Shown piece after piece: positions 8,812-18,057 of a stretch of 64,000 bases of DNA. The DNA is from Shewanella donghaensis (GTDB lineage: Bacteria > Pseudomonadota > Gammaproteobacteria > Enterobacterales > Shewanellaceae), in the NCBI RefSeq assembly GCF_007567505.1, contig NZ_CP041783.1, positions 2,604,001 through 2,668,000 of the forward strand, given 5' to 3'. Each line of letters opens with the position of its first letter. The first letter of the stretch is position 1. The notes under the pieces were generated by a model. It searched no databases. It worked only from the letters and a program-made list of their open reading frames with translations, and had not been told where the DNA came from. The translations under genes and the position numbers were made by a program.

Positions 8812-9795
8812 TTATTTCACTTCATATCTAAGTAGGACTTCATTATCTAATACAACGTTGGTTGACCAGATGAAGTTTGCACCTGCTCCGCTGAATTTTT
8901 CAATGAAGTTCATGTAAGACTTTTTGTTGTTTACACCGATTTCATCTTCTGAGTATTGTGTTGCTTGAGGCCATGAGCTTGCGTCAAATTCTTGGTTCAT
9001 CCAGCTACTTGGTGTTTCCCAGTGAGCGGCATAAGCATTCTCACCATTATCAGTACCTTCCGTTGTACAGGTGTCTGATAAGCGTTTTCCATCAGCTTCA
9101 CTTAAACAGGATAAATCATAGATAGGTGCGGTATAAAACGTTTGTGCTTGCCAGTTTGAACCTGTCACAGTTCCATCGCTAAAGCTTGCGATAAAGCCGC
9201 CATCTCCAGGGTGGTATGCTTTGCCACGGTTATCTTCTGTACCCAAGCCTAGGTTCTCTTCCCAATCAATGACCTTTACAGCAATCGTATAAGGTTTGTT
9301 GACCTTGAACTTTACTATACTAGAGTTAAATGGCGTGAATGGTACGGTGTCTACTGCTACAAGCTGACCATTAATGTATAACTCAAAGTAATTGTCAGCA
9401 AAAATGTAACCCGTGATTTCTTCTCCGTCTGCATCAATAACTGCAACAGGTACTGAGTCCTCCTCTACGTCCGCAATGCCTTGAGGAGTTATGTTGTTAC
9501 ACTCTTCATATAGGTCGATTGCTTTTGTTGCGGTGGTAAAATGGTTTTCGGCAGGAACAATCCAAACCTTACCGTCAACATCAATTACTTCACCAATGCC
9601 AGCAACACGGCTTCTGCCATTTTTACACACAAAAAGGTTAGCCTTTACTGTGTTGGCAAGACCTTGGGTAATACTGGCTGAACCGTTGTAATCATTGATG
9701 CTTTCGCTAAAAGTTAGGTCGGCTGTTTGAGAGCAGCCAGCCAACAATAAGGCGATTGATGAAAGGGCGATAACTCTATTATCTGCAGGAATCAT
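8812..9795 (-). CDS. Lipoprotein of unknown function
   Basis: 327 residues with a lipoprotein signal ending LLLAGC (Cys21). The mature part is rich in beta strands and aromatic residues. Its middle (about 140-190, with FELYINGQLV and YTIAVKVIDWEENLG) and end (SSWPQATQYS and ANFIWSTNVVLDNEVLLRYE) resemble the jelly-roll carbohydrate-binding fold seen in galactose-binding-like domains, so binding of a surface glycan is possible. That is inference only; I do not recognise the family. Four cysteines are present besides the lipidated one and may form disulfides. It stands alone, flanked by non-coding DNA. The Shine-Dalgarno sequence is weak, so the start is fairly but not fully certain. Confidence 0.75.
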   Translation of the reverse strand: MIPADNRVIALSSIALLLAGCSQTADLTFSESINDYNGSASITQGLANTVKANLFVCKNGRSRVAGIGEVIDVDGKVWIVPAENHFTTATKAIDLYEECNNITPQGIADVEEDSVPVAVIDADGEEITGYIFADNYFELYINGQLVAVDTVPFTPFNSSIVKFKVNKPYTIAVKVIDWEENLGLGTEDNRGKAYHPGDGGFIASFSDGTVTGSNWQAQTFYTAPIYDLSCLSEADGKRLSDTCTTEGTDNGENAYAAHWETPSSWMNQEFDASSWPQATQYSEDEIGVNNKKSYMNFIEKFSGAGANFIWSTNVVLDNEVLLRYEVK

Positions 9796-9990
9796 AGATG
9801 AAAATCCAGTAATAAGTAGGAATCTTAAGTGTAGTTTTTAATTTAGATAGAGCAATGAGTTGAATTAGTTTGTTCTTAACAAGGCGGGTATATTAGTCGA
9901 TGTATTGTAAATGAACGTAAACTCACTTTGGTCCAGAAACTTGTCAAAAACGATCACTCTATACAAGCAAACACATTAACCATTTAAAGC

Positions 9991-11115
9991 TCAACCACGC
10001 TTATCTTCCAACAGCTGCTCAAATAAGTTTTTCCATGCTTGTTGAAGATCCTGCCATTGTTGAGTGCGCCAATCATCTATTGGGGCGTGATGCTGTTTTT
10101 GACCATGATTGTCGACTTGCTCATAAGCGTGAGCAGGCTCATGGCTTGATAATAGAACGCTTGATGAGTGAACACTCGATAAGCAGCGCTCAATTGCATC
10201 GGCCAGTGAGTTTACAAATTGCTTGTCATCATGCTCGCTAACCTTAGCCTCAAATATGGTAACCATAGCTTGTGGTTGATGTTGACGTATTTGATCAGCT
10301 AAACCATCAACATTGGTTGAGATAATCGGTTTATTCATAACCATTGATTCTATGAACACTAAGCCAAAGGGCTCCCACCGAGAGGGGACAATCACCGCAT
10401 CGCAGCTTGATACAAATCTCGGCACATCATCAATCTTGCCCACTAACTCAACATTATCAAGCTTTGCAGCTAACTGCTGTAGTAATGGCAATTGCTCACC
10501 TTCACCCCCAAGCTTTAACAAACAAGGTTGCTTAACCTGCGCCATGGCTTTGAGCAGTAAGTCAAAACCCTTTTGCTGATGAAAACGGCCATAAGCGGCG
10601 AATACAGGAAGCTGATTCGCTGGCGTATGCTTAGATTCTGGCGGAGTTCTATCTGCAACAAACTGGCTGAGATCGCGTCCTTGTCCTAACTGAACGATTT
10701 TACTTTCTGGTAATAGCTTATTAGCAAGCATCCATTGCTGCTGGGATGGTGCAATAGAGACAACTTTATCCATTAAGCTGTAACTTAACTTAAGCATCCA
10801 GTAGAAACGCTGCGGATGTGCAATTTGATGGCGAACAAATTGCTCACTGTAGTGATGTTCTTGAAGAATAAAACTGATTTTGGGGTAACGTAATTTCAGC
10901 CAGGCAACACTGAGTAACTTGCGCCAATTTGACGCCCCATGAAAACAGACGATGTCTGCATCGATTGTCATATTCTGAAAGTGGGTTAAATCCACATGTC
11001 TAATTTCAAATTCAAATGCCTGTTGCAGTATCGAAGAGCCGCATAAGCTTTGCAGGGCGAAATTCACACCGCCCATATTGGGGTCGTCTACACAGTGCAA
11101 AATTTTTGTGGTCAC
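9991..11115 (-). CDS. Glycosyltransferase family 4 (GT-B fold)
   Basis: 374 residues from a GTG start at 11115, chosen because GGAGGGGAA lies directly before it and the protein then begins with the typical TTKILHCVDDPNMGGVN. The open frame continues upstream to 11223 but adds a segment without a ribosome site. The C-terminal half has the GT4 nucleotide-sugar site: AYGRFHQQKGFDLL, then the EX7E motif in EPFGLVFIESM. The enzyme likely transfers a sugar from an activated donor during polysaccharide or glycolipid synthesis at the cytoplasmic face. It has no glycan-cluster neighbours. Between about residues 290 and 340 there is a His/Ser/Gln-rich, low-complexity insertion. Donor and acceptor are unknown. 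Confidence 0.88.
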   Translation of the reverse strand: MTTKILHCVDDPNMGGVNFALQSLCGSSILQQAFEFEIRHVDLTHFQNMTIDADIVCFHGASNWRKLLSVAWLKLRYPKISFILQEHHYSEQFVRHQIAHPQRFYWMLKLSYSLMDKVVSIAPSQQQWMLANKLLPESKIVQLGQGRDLSQFVADRTPPESKHTPANQLPVFAAYGRFHQQKGFDLLLKAMAQVKQPCLLKLGGEGEQLPLLQQLAAKLDNVELVGKIDDVPRFVSSCDAVIVPSRWEPFGLVFIESMVMNKPIISTNVDGLADQIRQHQPQAMVTIFEAKVSEHDDKQFVNSLADAIERCLSSVHSSSVLLSSHEPAHAYEQVDNHGQKQHHAPIDDWRTQQWQDLQQAWKNLFEQLLEDKRG

Positions 11116-11251
11116 TTCCCCTCCTCGATACATGATGAGCATACTAATAAGCGTTAAAACACTTTTAAAACAATATACTTGTCGCGATAAAATCGCAAAG
11201 ACTCTCGGTAACGCTTTCATCATCTTACTGATAAACAGACAAATTACCCAT

Positions 11252-11290
11252 AAAAAAAGAGGCTGCTTGATAAACTCTAGCAGCCTCTTT
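11252..11290 (-). terminator. Terminator of the NfeD-SPFH operon
   Basis: AAAGAGGCTGCT and AGCAGCCTCTTT form a perfect 12-bp stem (11256-11267 with 11279-11290). On the minus strand the stem is followed by a T run. It lies about 30 bases past the stop of the last SPFH gene. Confidence 0.9.
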
Positions 11291-11318
11291 CTGTTATCGG
11301 TGGATTAGCACAACAAAA

Positions 11319-12254
11319 TTACTTCTTGTTGTCTTCTAATCCCATGCTGTCCATCCAATAATCAAAATTAATCATATTGCCTGGTAACACCACCCGGTTA
11401 TCTTTATCTTTTAAGCCTTCAAGCTGCTTGAGGTATTGTTCACCTAATTGCAATCTTAATGCACTCTGACCGCCGGGTTTTGAGATAACCACAGCTAAGC
11501 GCTCAATCGATTCTGCCGTTGCTTTAGCTAAGGTTAAAATCTCTTCGCCTTTACCTTCTGCCTCATTGATACGACGCTGCATTTCACCTTCTGAGCGGTT
11601 AATGGTTTCAGTCATCACACCTTCAGAGCGGTTAATTTTACTTTGCTTATCACCTTCACTTCTGGCTAATAATGCACGGCGTTCACGTTCAGCATTAACC
11701 TGCATTTCCATGGCGTTTTTAACGGTTTCTGGTGGAGTAATATTCTTAATTTCATAACGATGAACTCGAATACCCCAAATGGCTCCCGCTTCGTCCAGTA
11801 CCTGTACCACTTTGGCAGAGATCACATCACGCTCTTCAAAAGTGCGGTCTAAATCTAAGGTACCAATAACTGAACGCGTGGTCGTTTGCGCTAATTGAAT
11901 CGCCGCGTAACGGTAATCAGTAATACCATAACTGGCTTTAACCGGGTCGGTAATCGAGATATAAATCACCCCATCAACTTCGACATTGACTTCATCGCTA
12001 GAGAAACACTCTTGCGGCGGTACATCAATCGTCTCTTCTTTTAAGTCATGAATATAAGCCACTTTATCAACAAATGGGACTAAAGCATGAAAGCCCGCGT
12101 CTAAGGTGCTGTGGTACTTACCTAAACGTTCAACAATATATGCAGACTTAGTCGGTACTAGGCGAATAGACTGGAATAATTTCAGTACGAAAATGACAAA
12201 AATTGCGCCCCAAATGGCCATAACAATTAAATCGGTATCAATTCCATTAAACAT
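11319..12254 (-). CDS. SPFH/band 7 (stomatin-like) membrane protein, second copy of the operon
   Basis: 311 residues. One N-terminal membrane helix (about 10-28) is followed by the band 7 domain with the family signatures IVERLGKYHSTLDAGFH and VPFVDKVAY, then a coiled coil rich in Glu, Arg and Ala (about 185-245) containing three SEG-type repeats. These proteins assemble into membrane-microdomain scaffolds and may help quality control of membrane proteins. The gene starts with an overlap of one base (TAATG) with the stop of the preceding SPFH gene, so they are translationally linked. It corresponds in type to the E. coli QmcA protein. Confidence 0.88.
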   Translation of the reverse strand: MFNGIDTDLIVMAIWGAIFVIFVLKLFQSIRLVPTKSAYIVERLGKYHSTLDAGFHALVPFVDKVAYIHDLKEETIDVPPQECFSSDEVNVEVDGVIYISITDPVKASYGITDYRYAAIQLAQTTTRSVIGTLDLDRTFEERDVISAKVVQVLDEAGAIWGIRVHRYEIKNITPPETVKNAMEMQVNAERERRALLARSEGDKQSKINRSEGVMTETINRSEGEMQRRINEAEGKGEEILTLAKATAESIERLAVVISKPGGQSALRLQLGEQYLKQLEGLKDKDNRVVLPGNMINFDYWMDSMGLEDNKK

Positions 12255-13183
12255 TAGCGAGCTCCTTGTGATGGTTTTTTAGTGACGGCATGAGTAACTT
12301 GCTCCATCCCTTCAAAGAAGCCTTCTAACTTAGCCATTTCAGCAGGCACCACTGAAACTTGTGTTTCAGTCAAAATGTCACCCACTTGGCTAATAAACTG
12401 CTCTTTTAGCATCATGTTCATTGCATCGTTACCACCTTGGTTAGCCAGAGCGGTACAAATCATATCCATGCCTTCGGCCTTCGCTTTGGCAATAATGGTA
12501 ATCTCTTGGCCAGAACCTACCGCTTCATTAATGCGTTTCTGTTTTTGCCCTTCAGACAAGTTAATCGCCTCTTGGCGCTCACCTTGAGAGATATTAATCA
12601 TGGCGTCTTTTTCAGCATTGGCTAAGGTGATTTCAGCACGTTTGCTACGCTCAGCTTCCATTTGTTTTTCAAGGGTATGAATCACGTGCATTGATGGAGA
12701 GATATTTTTAATCTCATAGCGCAGCACCTTAATGCCCCAAGGATCTGATGCCTTATCAATTTCACGAACAATGGATTCATTCAAGCTGTCACGCTCAGAA
12801 AATGTTTGTGACAAGGTCAATTTACCAATCTCTGAACGCATGGTGGTTTGCGCAAGGTTAACCGCAGCTTTACGGTAATTTTCGATACCGTAACTGGCTA
12901 ACTTACCATCCATCACTTTAAGGTAAACCAAACCATCAACTTCTAACTGAGTATTATCTTTTGAAATACAGCTTTGTGGCGGTACATCTAATACTTCTTC
13001 ACGGGTGTCATGGCGGTATGCGACACGATCAACAAACGGCACTAAAAAATGAAATCCTGGCTGTAATACGGTTCTAAATTTCCCTAAACGCTCAATAACA
13101 TTCACTTCGCGCATTGGTACAATCAGCATTAATTTATATAAAATAAAAAATATAAATAAAATCGCTATGGTTAGTTCAAACAT
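12254..13183 (-). CDS. SPFH/band 7 (stomatin-like) membrane protein, first copy of the operon
   Basis: 309 residues with the same layout as its downstream paralogue: an N-terminal helix, the signatures NVIERLGKFRTVLQPGFHF and VPFVDRVAY, and a coiled coil with SEGQKQKRINEA. An AGGAAGGGG box precedes the ATG. Having two paralogous slipins next to an NfeD protein suggests a hetero-oligomeric scaffold; this is inference from the pairing of stomatin and NfeD genes known in many bacteria. The C-terminal 25 residues differ between the two paralogues and may set partner choice. Confidence 0.88.
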   Translation of the reverse strand: MFELTIAILFIFFILYKLMLIVPMREVNVIERLGKFRTVLQPGFHFLVPFVDRVAYRHDTREEVLDVPPQSCISKDNTQLEVDGLVYLKVMDGKLASYGIENYRKAAVNLAQTTMRSEIGKLTLSQTFSERDSLNESIVREIDKASDPWGIKVLRYEIKNISPSMHVIHTLEKQMEAERSKRAEITLANAEKDAMINISQGERQEAINLSEGQKQKRINEAVGSGQEITIIAKAKAEGMDMICTALANQGGNDAMNMMLKEQFISQVGDILTETQVSVVPAEMAKLEGFFEGMEQVTHAVTKKPSQGAR

Positions 13184-13320
13184 ATGTCCCCTTCCTTTTG
13201 AAATACATGCTTAACTCGTTTGATATTAACGGTTTAGCACGGCTTAATTTTATTACTTAGCTCGCATTCACAGTCATTGACACTGTGAACTCAAAATCAA
13301 TGTTTATTGAGTCAAACACT

Positions 13321-13791
13321 TTACGTCATCGCTTCAGATTCAACATAGGGCTCAACCACTAATGCAATATTATCCCGACATATAATCCGCACTTTACTGC
13401 CAGATTTAATTTCGCTGCCATCACCTAGCGCAGACCATTCAGTGCCAGAAAACATCACTCGTCCGGTTTTTTCACCAGGACCAATATCTTCCTTAACGAT
13501 GACAATTTCATTATAAATATCCATTTCTTCGTCGGTATTATCGACGTGTGAGTCACCACCAATCATTTTTTGGGTGATATGGCGAAAACTTAATAGCAGG
13601 ACAATTGAGGTGATAAACCATAAAGTGAAGCTTTGTGCGGTGCCATCGACGATGCCAGTAAATAAAGCGGCAGCAACAATCACACAGGCTGCGCCTAATA
13701 AAATGACAATGCCACCGGGAACGATAATTTCCGACAACATCAATCCGATACCGACGATTAACCAAATGCTGGTTGGATTAGAGAATTCCAT
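13321..13791 (-). CDS. NfeD family membrane protein
   Basis: 156 residues: three or four membrane helices in the first 75 residues (IWLIVGIGLMLSEIIVPGG; IVILLGAACVIVAAALFTGI; FTLWFITSIVLLLSF), then a small beta-barrel OB-like domain with GRVMFSGTEWSALGDG and IVKEDIGPGEKTG, the signatures of the NfeD C-terminal domain. An AGGGGGG box precedes the ATG. It is the short form, without the ClpP-like protease domain. NfeD proteins are typically encoded with stomatins, as here (137 bases before the first SPFH gene), and are thought to partner them in the membrane. Confidence 0.9.
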   Translation of the reverse strand: MEFSNPTSIWLIVGIGLMLSEIIVPGGIVILLGAACVIVAAALFTGIVDGTAQSFTLWFITSIVLLLSFRHITQKMIGGDSHVDNTDEEMDIYNEIVIVKEDIGPGEKTGRVMFSGTEWSALGDGSEIKSGSKVRIICRDNIALVVEPYVESEAMT

Positions 13792-14080
13792 ATACCCCCC
13801 TGTAAAAAAGTTATCATAAAATCCTTTAAGCTATAAAACCCTGACTTAGGCAGTATTTTATAGACATGATAACTATCAGTTGATAACCATGGTTTGAATA
13901 CCATGATCGTGCCATCTAGGACACTCGATATGAATCAGTCATTAACCCATATTTTAGTCGTTAACTATAACGACATAATATGTCAACAATACAGGATATT
14001 GATGCAATTGCAATCATATTTCATTTGTAAAGACGGATTATAAAGCGTTCGGAGGAATAAATAACATTAAAAAAATGGCA

Positions 14081-14105
14081 ATAAAAAAGGTGCCGAAGCA
14101 CCTTT
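14081..14105 (-). terminator. Terminator of udp
   Basis: AAAGGTGC-cgaa-GCACCTTT hairpin; on the minus strand it is followed by TTTTTT. It sits 22 bases past the udp stop. Confidence 0.92.
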
Positions 14106-14126
14106 ACATTCAGTCACTTAATTAAA

Positions 14127-14885
14127 TTAAGCTAATAACTTTTTCGCAGCATCAACAACAATTGAAATCGCACTGACTTCGGTTTTCTTCATCATTGCTT
14201 CATCTGGAATTTCTTGTTGAGTACGGTTAACAATAACCCCTGCAACACACGCTGCACGCCAACCTTGGGTGGCACACATAGTGAATAGCGTTGCTGACTC
14301 CATTTCGTAGTTTAGCACGCCCATTGATTGCCATTCTTTCATTGAACCAACATAGCGGCTAGTGATACGACCTGAAACAGTATCGTAGCGCTCTTGACCT
14401 GGGTAGAAGGTATCTGAAGAAGCGGTGATGCCAATATGCGGTTCTTGGCCAGCATCACGACATGCTGCAACCATCGCAGTTGTACAATCGAAATCTGCTG
14501 CTGCAGGAAACTCTAGTGGTGCAAAATGTAGACTTGCACCATCTAAACGTACTGAAGCTTGAGTCACAATCACGTCACCCACATTCACATGTGGCTGGAT
14601 TGCACCCGTTGTGCCTACTCGCAAGAAAGTCCTCACACCTAATTGTGCTAACTCTTCCACTGCAATAGATGTAGATGGTCCACCGATACCAGTAGAACAA
14701 ACCACGACAGGCTTGCCATCAATATATGCAAGGTAAGTCGTGTACTCACGATGACTTGCTAAAAAAGTCGCATTTTCCATTAATTCAGCAATTCGCTTAA
14801 CTCGCTCTGGGTCTCCAGGAACAATTGCTAAGGTTGCGCCATCAAGCATTTGCTTGGTTAATCCTAAGTGAAATACGTCGGCCAT
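14127..14885 (-). CDS. udp: Uridine phosphorylase
   Basis: 252 residues that match the E. coli enzyme almost throughout: [21 protein letters not shown] (phosphate site), [30 protein letters not shown] and [12 protein letters not shown] (nucleoside site). It cleaves uridine with phosphate to uracil and ribose-1-phosphate in the cytoplasm, feeding pyrimidine salvage. I start at 14885 (MADVFHLG), where AAAGGGGT lies 8 bases upstream and the length equals the family; the frame could begin 6 codons earlier. A strong CRP-like site lies about 75-90 bases upstream, in line with known CRP control of udp in enterobacteria. Confidence 0.96.
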   Translation of the reverse strand: MADVFHLGLTKQMLDGATLAIVPGDPERVKRIAELMENATFLASHREYTTYLAYIDGKPVVVCSTGIGGPSTSIAVEELAQLGVRTFLRVGTTGAIQPHVNVGDVIVTQASVRLDGASLHFAPLEFPAAADFDCTTAMVAACRDAGQEPHIGITASSDTFYPGQERYDTVSGRITSRYVGSMKEWQSMGVLNYEMESATLFTMCATQGWRAACVAGVIVNRTQQEIPDEAMMKKTEVSAISIVVDAAKKLLA

Positions 14886-14958
14886 GTTGTAAACCCCTTT
14901 CATTTTTGAATATTAAATCCTAATTGCATCGACTTTAACCTACTAGATGCCTAGTTAA

Positions 14959-14974
14959 GGTTAGCTAGATCACA
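14959..14974 (-). promoter_or_regulatory. CRP-like site upstream of udp
   Basis: GGTTAGCTAGATCACA matches the ideal 16-base core TGTGATCTAGATCACA at 13 positions, with a perfect right half. It is 74-89 bases before the udp start. E. coli udp is activated by CRP with CytR; a CytR site was not identified here. Confidence 0.6.
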
Positions 14975-15115
14975 TAAATCTTGTTATTAATCATTCTTAC
15001 GATGTTTAAAATTTACATATGTAACAGTCGGCACTAATTTAGAGCACCATAAATCACCTTCGGCTCAATTGCTAATTTTAGTTCATTTAAAAGTTTTTGA
15101 AGTAATGAATCAATT

Positions 15116-15131
15116 GTTGATCTAGGTCACG
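15116..15131 (+). promoter_or_regulatory. Possible CRP-like site upstream of the YdcH gene
   Basis: GTTGATCTAGGTCACG agrees with TGTGATCTAGATCACA at 12 of 16 positions. It is 60-75 bases before the ATG of the small downstream gene. Confidence 0.4.
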
Positions 15132-15190
15132 ATATCGATTGTAAAGTAGCGCTAATTTTAAGTTAACAATAGATAACAAGGAGCTGTTCT

Positions 15191-15400
15191 ATGTTTCCAG
15201 AGTACCGTGATTTAATTAGTAAACTAAAAACGTCTAATGCCCATTTTTCAAAGATTTTTGATGAGCATAATCAATTAGATGAAGAAATAAGACACCATGA
15301 GAAGCATTACAGTAGTGACTCTACGCCGGAGTTAAAAATACTCAAATCGAAGAAGCTGCATTTAAAAGAAGAAATTTATACCATGCTTAAAAAGCAGTAA
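15191..15400 (+). CDS. YdcH family protein (DUF465)
   Basis: 69 residues, all predicted helical, with the family pattern FPEYRDLISKLKTSNAHF, a central LDEEIRHHE and the closing LKSKKLHLKEEIYTML. It probably folds as a two-helix coiled coil. AAGGAG precedes the ATG by 7 bases. The function of the family is not known. It is monocistronic, with a CRP-like site upstream and a good terminator downstream. Confidence 0.9.
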   Translation: MFPEYRDLISKLKTSNAHFSKIFDEHNQLDEEIRHHEKHYSSDSTPELKILKSKKLHLKEEIYTMLKKQ

Positions 15401-15472
15401 TTCACAACAGTCCAAATAAAGGCCAGTGATGATCTGATGCGTTGAATTTAAACACCGCATTTAAATCGAAAA

Positions 15473-15497
15473 AAAAGGACGCTATTAGCGTCCTTTT
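15473..15497. terminator. Bidirectional terminator
   Basis: AAAAGGACGC-tatta-GCGTCCTTTT. The stem lies between the convergent YdcH and periplasmic-protein genes and has A and T runs on both sides. Confidence 0.9.
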
Positions 15498-15519
15498 AGT
15501 ATTTAAATGTAACTTAACA

Positions 15520-15981
15520 TTAGTGTTTTAGTGCTTCAATAATCGCTTCACTGTTATCAAAGTATTCAATGCTTAATACTGATAAGTTATCTAATGTCAC
15601 CACTGTTGCCATGTCTTTTTCAGCAGGCCAGCTTGCTGTCGCATCACCTTCACGATCGAGTCCCATTGAAAAAGGTAAATCTTTCATTTTTGGAATAGCC
15701 ACAAAACGGGCAATCAATGATGGCATGCCACTAATATCTGCAATATAAGCCATATCAGTAGGTTGCTGATCTGCAGGAATTGTCTCTAATGCTTCCTGAA
15801 TAAACTCGCCACCTTTCATGCCACGGCTAAATAGCACGACTTTAGTGGTTTCATTGACAACTAATGGTTGTTCAAATTGATCTTCTAAGGTGATTGGCTC
15901 AATTTTATCATTCAAGACAAACACATTAGCCTGTGCTGACGTCATAAAAAGGATACTAACTGCAAATAAAAGCGCTTTCAT
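15520..15981 (-). CDS. Exported protein, possible thioredoxin-like fold
   Basis: 153 residues. A clear signal peptide ends at AQA (about residue 18). The mature part follows the order of a thioredoxin-like fold: LEDQFEQPLVV, TKVVLFSRGMKGGEFI, AYIADISGMP, a polar stretch with SMGLDREGDATASWP, and TVVTLDNLSVLSIEYF. There is no CXXC, so it would not be a classical oxidoreductase; E. coli YtfJ is a comparable periplasmic protein, a comparison from memory rather than alignment. The function is unknown. Confidence 0.75.
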   Translation of the reverse strand: MKALLFAVSILFMTSAQANVFVLNDKIEPITLEDQFEQPLVVNETTKVVLFSRGMKGGEFIQEALETIPADQQPTDMAYIADISGMPSLIARFVAIPKMKDLPFSMGLDREGDATASWPAEKDMATVVTLDNLSVLSIEYFDNSEAIIEALKH

Positions 15982-16300
15982 GATACTTTCCTGAATTAAG
16001 GTTATGTGCCCTTGTAGTAGGCAATTTAATAAACGTATTTAATGGCGGTGCGAAATAATCTCAGCCATAAATAAAAATTAGCAATTCACTATACCTTACT
16101 GCGATATACGACTCTGTGAATTGATTTAGAAGCATGATGCACCTCACGGATTAATACAGGCTTAATTAACCAAAATTACAGAGACTTCCGCGGTGAAGCC
16201 CTAATCGCGACAACTGTTAAATAATTGCAAAAAAATCCTTTATTCCCTTACGAATATGCCGCATTATTTCTGCGTTAATTCACAAAATAAGAATACCACC
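15982..16300. other. Divergent intergenic region
   Basis: Carries the promoters of the minus-strand exported protein and the plus-strand MscS gene. No RNA gene or repeat was seen. Confidence 0.3.
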
Positions 16301-17134
16301 ATGAATGAAGCAAGTTTAGATCAAGAACTGCAGCAGCTACAGAATGTTTATGACATCCTGACTGAATTTATCGTCCAATATAGCTTTCAAATCGTTGGCG
16401 CTGGCATTATCTTGCTTATTGGTATTTGGGTCGCCAACAAAGTATCCAACCTGGTTGTCAGTCAATTTGAAAAGCACAACATTGATGTCACCCTAGGTAA
16501 CTTTGTCTCCAATCTTGTCAGAATTTGCATCATTGCCATGGTGGCGATCATTTCACTGGGTAAATTGGGCATTAGTGTCACACCTATGGTTGCTGCTATT
16601 GGTGCCGCGTCATTAGGTGCAGGCTTAGCACTACAAGGCATGCTTGCCAATTACGCTGCAGGGGTGACCATTATCGTGACTCGACCTTTTGTTATTGGTA
16701 ATACCATTGAAATTAAAGGCGTAGCTGGCGTAGTACAAAAAATTCAGTTGGGATTAACCATATTAACCAATGAAGAAGGTGAGCTAATCAGCATTCCTAA
16801 CAAACATATTGTTGGGGAAATATTACATAACTCTCACGAGTACAAACTGGTCAATACTCAATTTAATATTGATTATCAAACCGACCCACAACAAGTCATT
16901 CAATTAATTTCAAATGCGGTGTTAAGCCATAAAAATGTCAATCAAGATCAACAGCCACAAGTGGGCATCAATGACTTTAATAGCATAGGTATGGAAATCG
17001 GCGTGCGTTACTGGGTACCAACCAACAGCTATTTCGAAGATAAATACCAAGCAAATTTAGCCATAATTAAAGCACTAAGAGCGGCTGATATAACGATTCC
17101 ATGCCCCGTCAGAGAAATACACTTACAGCAATAA
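16301..17134 (+). CDS. Small mechanosensitive channel, MscS family
   Basis: 277 residues from the ATG at 16301, about the length of E. coli MscS (286); an in-frame ATG 15 codons earlier adds a segment not typical of the family. Three membrane helices are followed by the pore-lining pattern AAIGAASLGAGLALQGMLANYAAG, of which the Gly/Ala-rich face is characteristic, then the beta domain with RPFVIGNTIEIKGVAGVV and IPNKHIVGEI. The channel opens on membrane tension and releases solutes during osmotic downshock. It is monocistronic, with a hairpin 15 bases after the stop. Confidence 0.9.
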   Translation: MNEASLDQELQQLQNVYDILTEFIVQYSFQIVGAGIILLIGIWVANKVSNLVVSQFEKHNIDVTLGNFVSNLVRICIIAMVAIISLGKLGISVTPMVAAIGAASLGAGLALQGMLANYAAGVTIIVTRPFVIGNTIEIKGVAGVVQKIQLGLTILTNEEGELISIPNKHIVGEILHNSHEYKLVNTQFNIDYQTDPQQVIQLISNAVLSHKNVNQDQQPQVGINDFNSIGMEIGVRYWVPTNSYFEDKYQANLAIIKALRAADITIPCPVREIHLQQ

Positions 17135-17148
17135 CTTACCAGCATATT

Positions 17149-17183
17149 CACTCAGCTATTTGAAGTAATATAGCTGAGTGTTT
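17149..17183 (+). terminator. Terminator of the MscS gene
   Basis: CACTCAGCTAT pairs with ATAGCTGAGTG (17149-17159 with 17170-17180), followed by TTT. Confidence 0.75.
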
Positions 17184-17270
17184 AACAGTTCCTGCCTGAT
17201 ATCACATTAAATTCTTCCGCAAAACACCCCAACATAAAGTCATACCTAATTTACAAAATGTCGTCAAAAC

Positions 17271-17299
17271 TTGACACGTAGATTATTTGAGCACATAGT
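17271..17299 (+). promoter_or_regulatory. Promoter of the membrane protein-XRE pair
   Basis: TTGACA (17271-17276) and CATAGT (17294-17299) are separated by 17 bases. A start point near 17306 leaves a leader of about 65 bases. Confidence 0.6.
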
Positions 17300-17370
17300 T
17301 AGGTCAAGCTTACTTTACATAAAGACAAGTTAAGTTGAACTTTGTATTGGAATAGATAAAGGAATAATTT

Positions 17371-17787
17371 ATGAATAACTCAATGGGAAACGACTGGAAG
17401 CAGTGCAACAGCGTCAACACTAAACGATTAGCTAAGTGGACTGCTGCATGGGTAATAACCTTGGCAATAACAACTTTTGGACCTGTGTTTATTTGGTCAC
17501 AAAATGACATCATCACCAGTGTCGCTATTGCAGTTAATTTTTTGGTTGGTATCGGGATGATTATTGCCAACAAACAACATTTAGCTTCACTCGATGAGCT
17601 ACAACAAAAAATTCAGCTCAGTGCCATGGGGCTAAGTTTGGGGGTGGGATTAATTGTTGGCATCAGTTATTCAACGCTAGATACCACAGGGCTTATTAAT
17701 GCACATGCAGAGATATCTCACTTAGTCATCGTAATGAGTTTGACCTATATGGTTGGCATACTATTAGGCAATAGGAAGTACCGATGA
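17371..17787 (+). CDS. Four-helix membrane protein paired with an XRE regulator
   Basis: 138 residues with four hydrophobic segments (about 21-43, 48-66, 87-105, 114-132) and no other domain. A Gln-rich segment, SLDELQQKIQLSAMGLSLG, between helices 2 and 3 resembles small membrane proteins that are regularly encoded with YozG-type HTH proteins. The next gene begins inside its stop codon (ATGA), which ties their translation. The function is unknown; it may be a target or partner of the regulator. Confidence 0.8.
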   Translation: MNNSMGNDWKQCNSVNTKRLAKWTAAWVITLAITTFGPVFIWSQNDIITSVAIAVNFLVGIGMIIANKQHLASLDELQQKIQLSAMGLSLGVGLIVGISYSTLDTTGLINAHAEISHLVIVMSLTYMVGILLGNRKYR

Positions 17788-17978
17788 AAAACAAATTAAA
17801 AGTACTTCGCGCAGAGCGAGACTTAACCCAAGCCCAACTGGCTGACTTACTGAATGTCTCTCGGCAAACGATCAATGCCATCGAAAAAGGAAAGTTTGAT
17901 CCCAGTTTACCTTTGGCCTTTAAAGCCGCGCGACTATTTGGGCTAACCATTGAAGAAGTCTTTCAAGACGAGGCTTAA
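17784..17978 (+). CDS. XRE-family transcriptional regulator, YozG-like
   Basis: 64 residues forming one HTH_3 domain: LRAERDLTQAQLADLLNVSR is the scaffold helix set and QTINAIEKGKFDPSL the recognition part. Proteins of this size are DNA-binding dimers without a sensing domain. It overlaps the membrane protein gene by four bases and likely regulates that operon. Confidence 0.9.
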   Translation: MKNKLKVLRAERDLTQAQLADLLNVSRQTINAIEKGKFDPSLPLAFKAARLFGLTIEEVFQDEA

Positions 17979-18057
17979 TCAGCCTCTTACCTTAAAAAAG
18001 ACGAGTTTAGAGCGGCATATAAGCCAATTTATAAGTTAACTGTTCAGTTCAGTTCAG

